Shown here: one piece after another, positions 36,587-45,502 of the stretch
Numbering within the stretch: the first letter of the stretch is position 1
Layout of the letters: each line of letters begins with the position of its first letter
DNA from: Acidovorax sp.
GTDB lineage: Bacteria > Pseudomonadota > Gammaproteobacteria > Burkholderiales > Burkholderiaceae_C
Direction: 5' to 3'
NCBI RefSeq assembly: GCF_027492855.1
Contig: NZ_JAPUDY010000085.1
Span: forward strand, 1 to 51,226
DNA length: 51,226 bases
Translations under genes and position numbers: made by a program
Notes under the pieces: model-generated
What the model saw: only the letters and a program-made list of their open reading frames with translations
Database searches by the model: none
Told to the model about the DNA's origin: nothing

Positions 36587-37630
36587 ATGCGCACGCCCTC
36601 CTCCCCCGCCCGCATCCGGCTGCTTGCGGCTGCCTGCACGGCCCTGGCCCTGACCCTGCTGCCCAGCCAGGGGCAGAGCCAGAACGTGTTGAACCTGCTC
36701 AACAATGCCTTGGGAGGTGGCGGCAGCACCTCCAGCAACACCGGCGGCGGCCTGTTGGGCGCCATCACCGGGGGGGGCAGCTCCGCCAACCAGGGCGACG
36801 ACCTCATCAGCCTGCTCACACGCTCGGTCGAGAGCATCGACGAGCCGCGCGAGATCGAAATCGGCCGCCAGTTGGCCGCCGTGCTGCTGGGCAGCAAGCC
36901 CCTGCACCCCGACATGGCGCTGCAGCGTTACGTGAACCAATTGGGGCGCTGGATCAGCCTGCAATCATCCCGCCCTCACCTGCCCTGGACCTTCGTGGTG
37001 CTGGACGACCCCGGCTACAACGCCTTCGCGGCGCCTGGGGGCTATGTGTTCGTGACCAAGGGCCTCATCGACCGCTGCGCCGACGAGGCAGAGCTGGCGG
37101 GCATCCTGGCCCACGAGATCACTCATGTCACGGCCAAGCACCACCTGCTGGCCATGCGCAAAACTGCACAGTCGGGCATGCTGACGCAGATCGCGGCCTC
37201 GCAGATCAAGACGAACGCGGTGGGCAACTTGGTGGCCTCGCAATTCCTGGCCCTCGGGCGCAACCTCTATGCGCGCGGGCTGGACCAGGCCGATGAATAC
37301 GATGCCGACCGCACCGGCGTGGCGCTGGCCACCCGGGCGGGGTTCGACCCCTATGGCCTGGTATCGGTGCTGCAGCAATTGCGCACGGCCACCCCTGACA
37401 ACCCCATGTTCACGCTCGCCCTGGCCACCCATCCCCCCGCCCAGGCACGCCTGGAGCAACTGGAACTGGCCATGGGCAGGAACCTCGACACCTTTGCCGG
37501 CACCACGCCGGTGACCGTGGCCCAACGCATGCAGACCAGGGCGGCCCCCGCTGCATCGACAGCGCCTGTGCCCGCAGCGCCAGCCGTGGCACCAGCGCGC
37601 AAGGCGCCGCCCAAAAAAAAGGCGTCCTGA
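36587..37630 (+). CDS. Periplasmic M48-family metallopeptidase (BepA/LoiP-like)
   Basis: The 347-residue protein starts with a signal peptide ending near residue 30 and a Gly-rich linker (about 42-66). The peptidase domain follows, with HEITH at 176-180, whose His176, Glu177 and His180 provide zinc binding and catalysis, and DEYDADRTG near 231-239 for the third ligand. Related enzymes degrade or help assemble outer-membrane proteins; this role is inferred. The tail is Ala/Pro-rich and ends in a Lys-rich stretch. Without TPR repeats it is nearer LoiP/YcaL-type than BepA. It is downstream of and probably co-transcribed with the SH3 gene. Confidence 0.88.
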   Translation: MRTPSSPARIRLLAAACTALALTLLPSQGQSQNVLNLLNNALGGGGSTSSNTGGGLLGAITGGGSSANQGDDLISLLTRSVESIDEPREIEIGRQLAAVLLGSKPLHPDMALQRYVNQLGRWISLQSSRPHLPWTFVVLDDPGYNAFAAPGGYVFVTKGLIDRCADEAELAGILAHEITHVTAKHHLLAMRKTAQSGMLTQIAASQIKTNAVGNLVASQFLALGRNLYARGLDQADEYDADRTGVALATRAGFDPYGLVSVLQQLRTATPDNPMFTLALATHPPAQARLEQLELAMGRNLDTFAGTTPVTVAQRMQTRAAPAASTAPVPAAPAVAPARKAPPKKKAS

Positions 37631-37640
37631 TCTCCACAAC

Positions 37641-37661
37641 CTGAGCGGCGCTGCCGCTCAG
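37641..37661. terminator. Hairpin between converging peptidase and EamA genes
   Basis: CTGAGCGGC at 37641-37649 and GCCGCTCAG at 37653-37661 form a perfect 9-bp stem with a 3-nt loop. The EamA stop codon lies inside it. There is no T-run, so the terminator role is tentative. Confidence 0.45.
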
Positions 37662-38656
37662 GCACCGCCCGTCCGCCGCGCCATGCGGGTGAACACAAAA
37701 ATCCCCGCCACCACCAACGCCGTGCCCGCCGCCACCCACACGGTGAAGGGCTCACCCAGAATCCACACCCCCATGAGGATGGTGGACAGCGGCCCCACCA
37801 TGCCCGCCTGCGCCGCCATGCCCGCACCAATGCGCTCGATGGCCATCATCACCATCAGCACCGGCACAGCCGTGCACAGCGTGGCGTTGAGAACCGAAAG
37901 CCAGATCACCTCGGGCGCCACCACGGCCGCGCTCAGGGGGCGCAGCACCAAAAACTGTGCCAGGCAACACAGGCACGCCACCGTGGTGGCCAGCCCCACC
38001 AGGCGCAGCGCGCCCAGGCGCTGCACCATCTCGCCGCTGTAGACGAGGTAGATGGCATAGCTCACCGCGCTCAGGAACACCAGCAGCGTGCCCCAGGCTG
38101 CGTTGGTGCCCTGCAGGTTGGCCTCGTGGCCAAACACCAGCACCACGCCGCTGTAGCTCACCAGCATGCCCGCCGCCTGGCCCCAGCGGATGCCCCGGCC
38201 ATACAGCGCCCAACCCAGCAGCACGACCAGCGTGGGGTTGAGGTACAGGATGAGCCGCTCCAGGCTGGCGCTGATGTAGGCCAGCCCGGCAAAGTCCAGA
38301 AAACTGGCCAGGTAGTAGCCAGTGACGCCCAGGCCCAACACACCCAGCCAGTCCTTGCGCGTGAGCGGCGGCTTGCCCCGGCTGGCCCACCAGGCCATCG
38401 TGGCAAAAATGGGCAGCGCAAACAGCATGCGGTACATGATGAGCGTGACCGCATCCACCCCGTAGCGGTATGCCAGCTTGACGATGATGGCCTTGCCGCT
38501 GAACGCGATGGAGCCGAACAGTGCCAGCAGCAGGCCTGTTGCTATGTTTTTTGTAGCTTTTTGCGCTTGTATCGATGGGGTTGGAGGCACTTTTGGCTCG
38601 AATTCTCGTCCGCACAGGGCCACCCAGTGTGGCACGGCGCCACCGGTGCGCGCCAT
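37658..38656 (-). CDS. EamA-family (DMT superfamily) transporter
   Basis: A 332-residue membrane protein with about ten helices in two EamA repeats, from GLLLALFGSIAFSGKAIIVKL to the last helix AGTALVVAGIFVFT. The usual DMT motif ISASLERLILYLNPTLVVLLG is present. It probably exports a small metabolite; the substrate is unknown. The first 35 residues before helix 1 are unusual for the family, and part of them (26-40) comes from copy R6 of the dispersed element. The true start could therefore be a downstream GTG near residue 25 rather than the ATG at 38656. DUF3422 lies upstream on the same strand with a 55-nt gap. Confidence 0.87.
   Translation of the reverse strand: MARTGGAVPHWVALCGREFEPKVPPTPSIQAQKATKNIATGLLLALFGSIAFSGKAIIVKLAYRYGVDAVTLIMYRMLFALPIFATMAWWASRGKPPLTRKDWLGVLGLGVTGYYLASFLDFAGLAYISASLERLILYLNPTLVVLLGWALYGRGIRWGQAAGMLVSYSGVVLVFGHEANLQGTNAAWGTLLVFLSAVSYAIYLVYSGEMVQRLGALRLVGLATTVACLCCLAQFLVLRPLSAAVVAPEVIWLSVLNATLCTAVPVLMVMMAIERIGAGMAAQAGMVGPLSTILMGVWILGEPFTVWVAAGTALVVAGIFVFTRMARRTGGA
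38536..38580. repeat. 55-bp palindromic element, copy R6
   Basis: In plus orientation: GCTATGTTTTTTGTAGCTTT, then TTGCGCTTGTATCGATG. It keeps the left palindrome and one arm of the core. It lies at or just upstream of the true N terminus of the EamA transporter. Confidence 0.55.
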
Positions 38657-38711
38657 CGACACTCTGCGCGGCGGCCCCCTTCAACAACGATGGCGGGCCG
38701 AGAACCTGTTC

Positions 38712-40010
38712 TCAGTCGTGCTTATGGAACACGCGGTGGTGCAGGCGCCGCAGCGACCACCACACGCCCACGGCCACCACCGGGATCGCGATGGCCGCCG
38801 TGGTCTCGGGCGACAGCGGCCAGCCCAGCTTTTGCGCCCCCTTGGCCAGGTAGCTCACCAGACCCACGATGTAGTAGGTGATGGCCGCCACAGACAACCC
38901 CTCCACCGTGGACTGCATCTTGAGCTGCAGGTCTTGCCGGTGGTTCATGGTGGTCAAGAGCGCCTGGCTGCTTTGCTGCTGCTCGATCTCCACACGCGTG
39001 CGCAGCAGGTTGCTCATGCGCGAGACACGCTGCGACAGTGCATCCTGCCTGCGGGTCGCCCACTCGCAGGTGCTGCGCGCGGGGGTCAGGCGCCGGTCCA
39101 TGAACTCGCGAATGGTCTGCATACCTGCCAGGCGCGACTCGGCAATGTCCTCGATGCGCTTGTCCAGCAGCTCGAAGTAGGCACTGCTGGCCGAAAACCG
39201 CGAATGCGAGGCCGCGTACTGGCTCTCCACCTGCCCGGCCAGCCGGGTCAAACGGTCCAGCAGGGCGGGTTCGTCGTCCCGGTTGACCGTGCGGATGGCG
39301 TTGGCCAGTTCGGCCAGTTCGCGCTCAGCAAAAACCAGCACGCTGGCCGCCTCGCGGGCGGCGGGCAGGCCCAGCAGGGCGGCCATGCGGTAGGTTTCGA
39401 TCTCCAAGAGGCGCTGCACCAGGCGCCCCAGGCGGCGCGGCGTCATGCCGCCTGCCAGCAGCACCATGCGCGAAAAACCGTCGGCATGGATCGCGAAGTC
39501 GGTATAGACCTCGCCATGGCCGTCGGCCACGGTGGACGCGACCAGCGAGTCCTCATACAGCACATGCTTGACCAGCGAGCCCGAGCCAAACGTGTTCGTG
39601 GGCAACACCCACAGGTTCAAACTGCACAGGCACTGCCCAGGCAGGGCGGCCAGCCAGCCGCGTGGCACGGCATCCACGGCGCTGGCAGGCTCACGCTCGC
39701 CAAAAGACTCTGCCTGCGCAGGCACCATGAAGGTCCAGGACACAAATTCGGTGTGCAGTTCCCAGCGGATGCGAAACGCCCCCAGGTCCATCCGCAGATG
39801 GTTGGTGTCGGCATCGGGCAGCGCCAGGTGGTGGTCGCGCAAGAGTGCGGCCACATGGGCGCGGCTCGCCTCGCGCCCCGCAGCGTCGGCCAGCATCACG
39901 ATGTGGGCAATCGCCAGCGGGGCGGTGATCGCCTCGGGTGGGCGGGCGTGGATTTCGTTGTGCAGCATCGCCCGGTGGGGATGCTGGGCAAGATGGAATG
40001 GTGTGGGCAT
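38712..40010 (-). CDS. DUF3422-family membrane protein
   Basis: A 432-residue protein of the DUF3422 family, with the characteristic opening PHRAMLHNEIHARPPEA, a soluble region with WTFMVPAQ, and long helices in the second half (VESQYAASHSRFSASSAYFELLDKRI). Two membrane helices stand near the C terminus (about 370-415), followed by a basic His-rich end. The layout resembles a membrane-anchored coiled-coil protein. No function is established. The ATG at 40010 is preferred to an upstream in-frame start because MPTPFHLAQHP fits the family. The promoter must lie in the short region up to the tctA terminator. Confidence 0.88.
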   Translation of the reverse strand: MPTPFHLAQHPHRAMLHNEIHARPPEAITAPLAIAHIVMLADAAGREASRAHVAALLRDHHLALPDADTNHLRMDLGAFRIRWELHTEFVSWTFMVPAQAESFGEREPASAVDAVPRGWLAALPGQCLCSLNLWVLPTNTFGSGSLVKHVLYEDSLVASTVADGHGEVYTDFAIHADGFSRMVLLAGGMTPRRLGRLVQRLLEIETYRMAALLGLPAAREAASVLVFAERELAELANAIRTVNRDDEPALLDRLTRLAGQVESQYAASHSRFSASSAYFELLDKRIEDIAESRLAGMQTIREFMDRRLTPARSTCEWATRRQDALSQRVSRMSNLLRTRVEIEQQQSSQALLTTMNHRQDLQLKMQSTVEGLSVAAITYYIVGLVSYLAKGAQKLGWPLSPETTAAIAIPVVAVGVWWSLRRLHHRVFHKHD

Positions 40011-40075
40011 GCAGTCCTGGTCCTCAGCACGCAATTGTGTACCGCCAGCGCCAGCGCACGAAAACACCTCCTGTA

Positions 40076-40103
40076 CAAAAAACAACGGCACCCGAAGGTG
40101 CCG
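40076..40103 (-). terminator. Terminator of tctBA
   Basis: CGGCACC at 40086-40092 and GGTGCCG at 40097-40103 pair around a loop that reads UUCG in the minus-strand RNA, followed by TTGTTTTTTG. It lies 42 nt past the tctA stop codon. Confidence 0.88.
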
Positions 40104-40145
40104 ATGGTCAGACGAGGGAAGAAAGAGGCCCGAAGGCGCCCATCA

Positions 40146-41657
40146 TCAGTCTTCCACGAAGGCTTCTTCGCGCTTGTTCTTCACCGAAGGCAGCAGCACG
40201 ATGACGAGCAGCAGGGCGGCAGCCGCCAGCAGGCCAGCCGACAGCGGACGCGTGACAAACACGCTCCAGTCGCCACGCGACAGCAGCAGCGCACGGCGCA
40301 GGTTCTCTTCCATCATCGGGCCGAGGATGAAGCCCAGCAGCAGAGGCGCAGGCTCGGTGCCCAGCTTGTGGAAGATGTAGCCCACCAGACCAAACAAGCC
40401 CACCATCCAGATGTCGAAAGTGTTGTTGTTGGTGGAGTAAACACCCACCGCGCAGAACAGCACGATAGAGGGATAGAGCCAGCGGTAAGGCACCGTCAGC
40501 AGCTTGATCCAGATGCCGATCAGCGGCAGGTTCAGAATCACCAGCATCGCGTTGCCGATCCACATCGACGCGATCAGGCCCCAGAACAGTTCGGGGTTGC
40601 TCGTCATCACCTGGGGGCCAGGCTGGATGTTGTGGATGGTCATGGCACCCACCATCAGCGCCATCACGGCGTTGGGGGGAATACCCAGCGTCAGCAGCGG
40701 GATGAAAGACGTTTGCGAACCGGCATTGTTGGCCGACTCGGGAGCCGCCACGCCACGGATGTTGCCTTGGCCGAAAGGCACTTCACCAGGGTGCAGCTTG
40801 GTCTTCTTCTCGATGGTGTAGGCGGCAAAAGCCGACAACAAGGCGCCGCCGCCCGGCAAGATGCCCAAGGCCGAGCCCAGGGCCGTGCCGCGCAGCACCG
40901 CAGGGAACATGCGCTTGAAGTCTTCGCGGGTCGGGAAGAGCCCCTCCACCTTCGCGGTGAACACTTCGCGCTCTTCGTCAGGGCGCGACAGGTTGGCAAT
41001 GATTTCACCGTAACCGAAAACGCCCATGGCGATGGTCACGAAGCCGATGCCGTCGGTCAGCTCGGGGATGTCGAAGCTGAAGCGGGCCACGCCCGAGTTC
41101 ACGTCGGTACCCACCAGGCCCATCAAGAGGCCCAGCACGATCATGGCCACGGCCTTGAGCAGCGAGCCCGAGGCCAGCACCACGGCGCCGATCAGGCCCA
41201 ACACCATCAGCGAGAAGTATTCGGCGGGGCCGAACTTGAACGCCACCTCGGTCAGCGGGGGGGCAAAAGCCGCCAGAATCAGCGTGCCCACGCAGCCTGC
41301 GAAGAACGAGCCCAAGCCCGCAGCGGCAAGCGCCGGGCCCGCTCGGCCCTTGCGCGCCATCTGGTAGCCGTCGATCACGGTCACCACCGACGACGACTCG
41401 CCTGGCAGGTTCACCAAAATGGCGGTGGTCGAGCCGCCATACTGGGCGCCGTAGTAAATACCGGCCAGCATGATCAGCGCGGCCACGGGGGGCAACGCGT
41501 AGGTGGCGGGCAGCAGCATGGCGATGGTCGCCACGGGGCCGATGCCCGGCAGCACGCCGATCAGCGTGCCCAGCAAGCAGCCCACAAAGCAGTAAATCAG
41601 GTTCTGGAACGTGAAGGCCACGCCAAAACCCAGCGACAGGTTGTTAATGAGATCCAT
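40146..41657 (-). CDS. tctA: Tripartite tricarboxylate transporter permease TctA
   Basis: TctA is the large membrane subunit of the TTT family, which imports citrate or other carboxylates with a periplasmic binding protein. The 503-residue protein has about twelve helices. It carries the conserved TctA segments GVLPGIGPVATIAMLLP, GIYYGAQYGGSTTAILVNLPGE and LGIPPNAVMALMVGA. The ATG at 41657 has AGGAG 8 nt upstream, and tctB ends 15 nt before it. No TctC binding protein is in the window, so the transported compound is unknown and the binding protein must be encoded elsewhere. Betaproteobacteria typically have many such proteins. Confidence 0.95.
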   Translation of the reverse strand: MDLINNLSLGFGVAFTFQNLIYCFVGCLLGTLIGVLPGIGPVATIAMLLPATYALPPVAALIMLAGIYYGAQYGGSTTAILVNLPGESSSVVTVIDGYQMARKGRAGPALAAAGLGSFFAGCVGTLILAAFAPPLTEVAFKFGPAEYFSLMVLGLIGAVVLASGSLLKAVAMIVLGLLMGLVGTDVNSGVARFSFDIPELTDGIGFVTIAMGVFGYGEIIANLSRPDEEREVFTAKVEGLFPTREDFKRMFPAVLRGTALGSALGILPGGGALLSAFAAYTIEKKTKLHPGEVPFGQGNIRGVAAPESANNAGSQTSFIPLLTLGIPPNAVMALMVGAMTIHNIQPGPQVMTSNPELFWGLIASMWIGNAMLVILNLPLIGIWIKLLTVPYRWLYPSIVLFCAVGVYSTNNNTFDIWMVGLFGLVGYIFHKLGTEPAPLLLGFILGPMMEENLRRALLLSRGDWSVFVTRPLSAGLLAAAALLLVIVLLPSVKNKREEAFVED

Positions 41658-41672
41658 GGTCTGTGCTCCTGC

Positions 41673-42161
41673 TTAACCCGTGATGAAACTCGGCCACACA
41701 GGGAACTGCAGCTTGAGCGCCCAAACGAATGCCACGTAACTGCCCACAGCAAGCACCGTGGCCAGAACGAACACCGCCTTGGCATTGAATTCATTGCCCG
41801 CCAGGCTGGAAATGAAGGTCAGCGCATAGATGCCCACGATCAGGCCCATGGCTGGAATGCCCAGGCTGGGCAAACCGCCCAGCAAGATGCCGAAGGCGAA
41901 GTTGGCGGCCAGGATGTAGAACAACGGCTTCCAGGCCCACTTGCCGATCTTGTCACCGTCCTGAGTTTCCACCGTGGTGGCCTTGAAGGTGATCACGCTG
42001 CCGATGATGGCCAGCAAGATGCCCAGCAGCAGCGGAAAGTAGCCCGGCCCCATGCGGGCGCCGCTACCGACGTTGTACGTGGTGGCACCCCACGCAAACG
42101 CCACGCCAATCCCCATGAACATGAGGCCGGCAAAGAAGTCTTTTTGACTTTTGATTTTCAC
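41673..42161 (-). CDS. tctB: Tripartite tricarboxylate transporter small membrane subunit TctB
   Basis: A 162-residue membrane protein with four helices and the TctB opening KDFFAGLMFMGIGVAFAWGATTYNVGSGARMGPGYFP. It partners TctA in the inner membrane. The start is GTG at 42159-42161, with AGGAG 7 nt upstream. It is the first gene of a two-gene operon with tctA. The region upstream (42162-42293) contains a small hairpin (CGGATGT/ACATCCG at 42220-42244) and no obvious promoter. Confidence 0.92.
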   Translation of the reverse strand: MKIKSQKDFFAGLMFMGIGVAFAWGATTYNVGSGARMGPGYFPLLLGILLAIIGSVITFKATTVETQDGDKIGKWAWKPLFYILAANFAFGILLGGLPSLGIPAMGLIVGIYALTFISSLAGNEFNAKAVFVLATVLAVGSYVAFVWALKLQFPVWPSFITG

Positions 42162-42293
42162 GAATTGTCTCCTAGGCGGAATCTCGACTGGCCGATTGTG
42201 GGGTCAACCCGCCCGTTCGCGGATGTGGATTCCACCTACATCCGGCAACGCCCCAGCAGCCCGGCCAACGCCGTCCGCCCGCAGCGCATCACA

Positions 42294-44087
42294 TCATTCC
42301 AGCGGCGGCGTGGCCGCGATCACCTCTTCCATGGTGGTCAGGCCCTCGGCCACCCGCAGCGCGCCCGCCAGGCGCAGGGGGCGCATGCCGTCCTGCACGG
42401 CCTGGCGGCGCAGCGTGTCGATGGACGGGGCCTGGGTGATCTTGTCCTTGAGCGCCTCGCTCACGGTGAGCAGCTCATACAGCCCCATACGCCCCCGAAA
42501 ACCGCCCATACGGCAATCCACGCAGCCAACGGGTTTGTAGGGCTGGTAGGCGCCGTTGATCTTCCAGGGCTTGACAACCTCGGCCAGCGCCTCCCGGGAT
42601 GCGGCTTCGTCGGCCTCTTTGCATTGTTTGCACAGCGTGCGCACCAGCCGCTGGGCCAACACGCCGAGCAAGGTGGCGTTGATCAGGTACGAGGGCACAC
42701 CCAGCTCCATCATGCGGGTGATGGCGCTGGGAGCATCGTTGGTGTGCAGCGTGGAGAAAACCAGGTGGCCCGTGAGCGCGGCCTGGATGGCCATCTCGGC
42801 GGTCTCCAGGTCGCGGATTTCGCCCACCATGATGATGTCCGGGTCCTGGCGCATCAGGGCGCGCAGGCCTTCGGCAAAGTTGAAGTCGAGCTGGGGCTGC
42901 ACCTGGGTCTGGTTGAAGCTGGGCTCGATCATTTCGATCGGGTCTTCCACCGTGCTCACGTTGACCTCTTCGGTGGCCACGCGCTTCAGGGTGGAGTACA
43001 GCGTGGTGGTTTTACCCGAGCCTGTGGGCCCGGTCACCAAAATGATGCCATGCGGGCGTTTGACCAGCGCCTCCCAGCGCTGCGCATCGTGCTGCGCAAA
43101 GCCCAGGGCATCGAGGTCTTTGACGGCGTTGTCCGGGTCGAAGATCCGCATCACCATCTTCTCGCCAAACGCGGTGGGCAGGGTCGAGAGGCGCATTTCC
43201 ACCTCTTCGCCGCGCTGGTTGCGTGTCTTGATGCGGCCGTCCTGCGGGCGGCGCTTTTCCACCACGTCGATGCGGCCCAGCAGTTTGATGCGCGCCACCA
43301 TGGCGTTGTGCACGCCCATGGGCATCTGGTAGACCGGGTGCAGCACGCCGTCGATGCGAAAACGGATCACGCCCTGCTCACGGCGCGGCTCCAGGTGGAT
43401 GTCGCTGGCGCGCTGGTCAAACGCGTACTGCCACAGCCAGTCCACCACCTTGACCACGCCCTGGTCGTTGGCGTCGAGCTGCTTGTTGCTTTTGCCCAGC
43501 TCCACCAATTGCTCAAAACTGCTGCCACCCGCGCTGCCCCCGGCCTTCTGCGCCGCGCGCACTGACTTGGCCAGCGCAAAGAATTCGGCGGTGAAACGGT
43601 GAATGTCTTGCGGGTTGGACACCACACGGCGCACCGTGCGGCGCGACTGGCGCTCCACCTCGGCCACCCAGTCGTCGATGAAGGGCTCGGCGGTGGCCAC
43701 CACCACCTCCTTGGCCGTCACCTGCACCGGCAGCACCTTGTGGCGCTCGGCATAGATGGCGCTCATGGCGTCGGCCACGCGGCCCACGTCCACCTTGAGC
43801 GGGTCGATGCGCAAATAGTCCAGCCCGGCCCGCTTGGCCAGGTATTCGGACAACGCCTCGATGTCGAGCGGCTTGCCGTCGCTGGCGCGCGCCATGGCCA
43901 CGCTGGCCAGCCGCACCAACGCGTGCTGCGAGCTTTCGGCCTGCGAGCAGCGGGCAATGGTGCGCTGCGCTTCTTCGTGCGAGATGACCTTGTCATCGCT
44001 GAGCCACTGCACCATGCGGCGCCAGTCCAACGGGCCGACAAAGGGAGTCGCCTTCAAGCGGCCAGGGACATCCACGGAAGCAGTCAT
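42294..44087 (-). CDS. GspE/PulE-type secretion ATPase, orphan
   Basis: A 597-residue hexameric ATPase of the type II secretion/type IV pilus assembly family. It has an N-terminal GspE domain (about 60-170), Walker A GPTGSGKTT at 353-361, the Asp box and Walker B region DPDIIMVGEIRD at 415-426, and the His box STLHTND. The metal-binding loop has CKQC near 486-489 and CVDC near 518-521. No gsp, pil or pseudopilin genes are nearby, so the machine it powers is encoded elsewhere. The N terminus has an extra 20-residue stretch before the usual domain. Both PilB-like and GspE-like roles are possible; the absence of a pilus cluster leaves this open. Confidence 0.92.
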   Translation of the reverse strand: MTASVDVPGRLKATPFVGPLDWRRMVQWLSDDKVISHEEAQRTIARCSQAESSQHALVRLASVAMARASDGKPLDIEALSEYLAKRAGLDYLRIDPLKVDVGRVADAMSAIYAERHKVLPVQVTAKEVVVATAEPFIDDWVAEVERQSRRTVRRVVSNPQDIHRFTAEFFALAKSVRAAQKAGGSAGGSSFEQLVELGKSNKQLDANDQGVVKVVDWLWQYAFDQRASDIHLEPRREQGVIRFRIDGVLHPVYQMPMGVHNAMVARIKLLGRIDVVEKRRPQDGRIKTRNQRGEEVEMRLSTLPTAFGEKMVMRIFDPDNAVKDLDALGFAQHDAQRWEALVKRPHGIILVTGPTGSGKTTTLYSTLKRVATEEVNVSTVEDPIEMIEPSFNQTQVQPQLDFNFAEGLRALMRQDPDIIMVGEIRDLETAEMAIQAALTGHLVFSTLHTNDAPSAITRMMELGVPSYLINATLLGVLAQRLVRTLCKQCKEADEAASREALAEVVKPWKINGAYQPYKPVGCVDCRMGGFRGRMGLYELLTVSEALKDKITQAPSIDTLRRQAVQDGMRPLRLAGALRVAEGLTTMEEVIAATPPLE

Positions 44088-44099
44088 ATCAACAACCTT

Positions 44100-44867
44100 T
44101 CAGGGCGTCACGGGCTTGAACGCCCGCAGCCATTTGGTGGTGGGCAGATCCCAGCGTGCCTGGATCGCCTCGGCCCGCTCGGCCAGCTCCGCGCGTTTGG
44201 GTCGGGTGGGGGTGCGCTGCGCCAGCACCACGGTGTTGCCCTCGCGCGTGGGCTTGAACGACCACAGCGCCTCGTCGCCAAACGCCTGCGCCATGCTTTT
44301 GAGGCTGCGGTCAAAGCTCGACGCCCTGCCGAACAGGTTCACCGTCATGCTGCCGGTGTCGGTCAGCAGCGCGCGGCAATCGGCGTAGAACTCGGGGCTG
44401 TCCAGCACCGGCGCCGCTGCCTCGTGGTCGTACAGGTCCACGGCCAGCGCATCCACGGTGCCCAGCCACATGGGGTTTCGGATCTCCTGGGCCGCATCGG
44501 CCAGCACCACGCGCAGCTTGGGGCCGTCGGGCGGCAGCTTGAACCAGTGGCGGCACACGGCCACCACCTGGGGGTTCAGCTCGACCGTGGTGGTGCAGAT
44601 GCGCAGCTTCTTGTGGCAGAACTTGGTGATGGCACCGGCCCCCAGGCCCAGTTGCATGGCATGGCCCTTGGACACCTGGGCCAGGTCGGCGGAAAACAGC
44701 AGCCAGGCCATCATGCGCTGCACATACTCCAGCTCCAGCGCAAAGGGGTCGGCGATGCGCATGGAGCCCTGGATCCAGGGCGTGCCCAGGTGCAGGTGGC
44801 GCACTTCGCCATCGTCAGACACGCTGACTTCGGGCAGTTCTTGCAGTTTTTCTTTTTTGCGGGTCAT
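44100..44867 (-). CDS. Spermidine synthase-like SAM-binding protein
   Basis: A 255-residue protein with a class I Rossmann methyltransferase fold related to spermidine synthase. The SAM motif QLGLGAGAITKFCHKKL lies near 72-88, followed by VELNPQVVAVCRHWF and a DAL-type motif VDALAVDLYDHEAAAPV near 137-153. The usual polyamine-binding residues are not evident, so aminopropyl transfer is uncertain and methyl transfer or another SAM reaction is possible. It follows the glycosylase gene by 9 nt and lies 12 nt before the GspE-type gene on the same strand, so the three may be co-transcribed. Confidence 0.82.
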   Translation of the reverse strand: MTRKKEKLQELPEVSVSDDGEVRHLHLGTPWIQGSMRIADPFALELEYVQRMMAWLLFSADLAQVSKGHAMQLGLGAGAITKFCHKKLRICTTTVELNPQVVAVCRHWFKLPPDGPKLRVVLADAAQEIRNPMWLGTVDALAVDLYDHEAAAPVLDSPEFYADCRALLTDTGSMTVNLFGRASSFDRSLKSMAQAFGDEALWSFKPTREGNTVVLAQRTPTRPKRAELAERAEAIQARWDLPTTKWLRAFKPVTP

Positions 44868-44876
44868 TCAATGTGT

Positions 44877-45431
44877 TCAAAGCAGGTGGTGGGCCGACAG
44901 CAGTGCGGCCCAGGCCGCCAATTTACGGTCAAAGCTCCACGAGGCATTCGCGGGGCTGGTAGAGGGGAGCTTGCACACCGGCACACCCAGCGCCGCCGTG
45001 CTGCGCGCGTGCTTGAAGCTCTCCCCGCCATTGTGGGCGATGGCCGCCAGGCGCGGACAACGGGCGCGCAGGCCCGCGAAATCATTGACCTCGGCGTTGC
45101 GAATGCGCGCATCCAGGCTGCCCTCGCGCTCGCAGGCCGCGTACACATCCCACAGGCCCAGGCCGCGCGCCAGCAGCCAGTCGCAGCGCGCGGCGTATTG
45201 CTCGCGCACGGGCAGCGGGTGCTGTGGCCACAGCGCCTGCAGCAGGCGCCAGAACTGGTTTTGCGGGTGTGCGTAGTACTGCTGCGCGCGCAGCGATGCC
45301 ACGCCCGGAAAGCTGCCCAGCACCAGCAGCACAGTGCCCGCCCCCACCACGGGCGGCAGGCCCTGCAGCCGTGGTGCGGCCACGGCGGCGCCTGATACGG
45401 AGGCTTCGGCGGCGGGAGGGCTGGAGTGCAT
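44877..45431 (-). CDS. DNA-deoxyinosine glycosylase-like protein, UDG superfamily
   Basis: A 184-residue protein of the uracil-DNA-glycosylase fold resembling Mug-like and hypoxanthine-DNA glycosylases. The N-terminal catalytic motif is VLGSFPGVASLRAQQYYAHP near 37-56, followed by NQFWRLL. The C-terminal DNA-intercalation motif is LPSTSPANA near 158-166. It probably removes deaminated adenine (hypoxanthine) from DNA in base-excision repair; the assignment is by motif. The ATG at 45431 is preferred to the in-frame start six codons upstream. The gene shares its strand with the GspE-type and spermidine-synthase-like genes and lies beside TatD, another nuclease-type protein. Confidence 0.85.
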   Translation of the reverse strand: MHSSPPAAEASVSGAAVAAPRLQGLPPVVGAGTVLLVLGSFPGVASLRAQQYYAHPQNQFWRLLQALWPQHPLPVREQYAARCDWLLARGLGLWDVYAACEREGSLDARIRNAEVNDFAGLRARCPRLAAIAHNGGESFKHARSTAALGVPVCKLPSTSPANASWSFDRKLAAWAALLSAHHLL

Positions 45432-45439
45432 GGGTAGAA

Positions 45440-45502
45440 ATACTATCAATTTAATAGCTGCTTGCGCTTATTAATAAAGCGCTACAGCCCATTTTTATCA
45501 TT
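45440..45502. repeat. 55-bp palindromic element, copy R2
   Basis: In plus orientation: TCAATTTAATAGCTGCTTGC, then GCGCTT-N6-AAAGCGC, then TACAGCCC. It is the best match to copy R1 and lies between the TatD stop and the glycosylase start on the same strand. Confidence 0.82.

Noticed and set aside
38478-43565. A 1695-codon open frame on the plus strand
   Set aside because: It lies antisense to EamA, DUF3422, tctA, tctB and the GspE-type gene, all of which have clear motifs. Its translation is rich in His, Gln and Arg without domains, as expected from the complement of high-GC genes.
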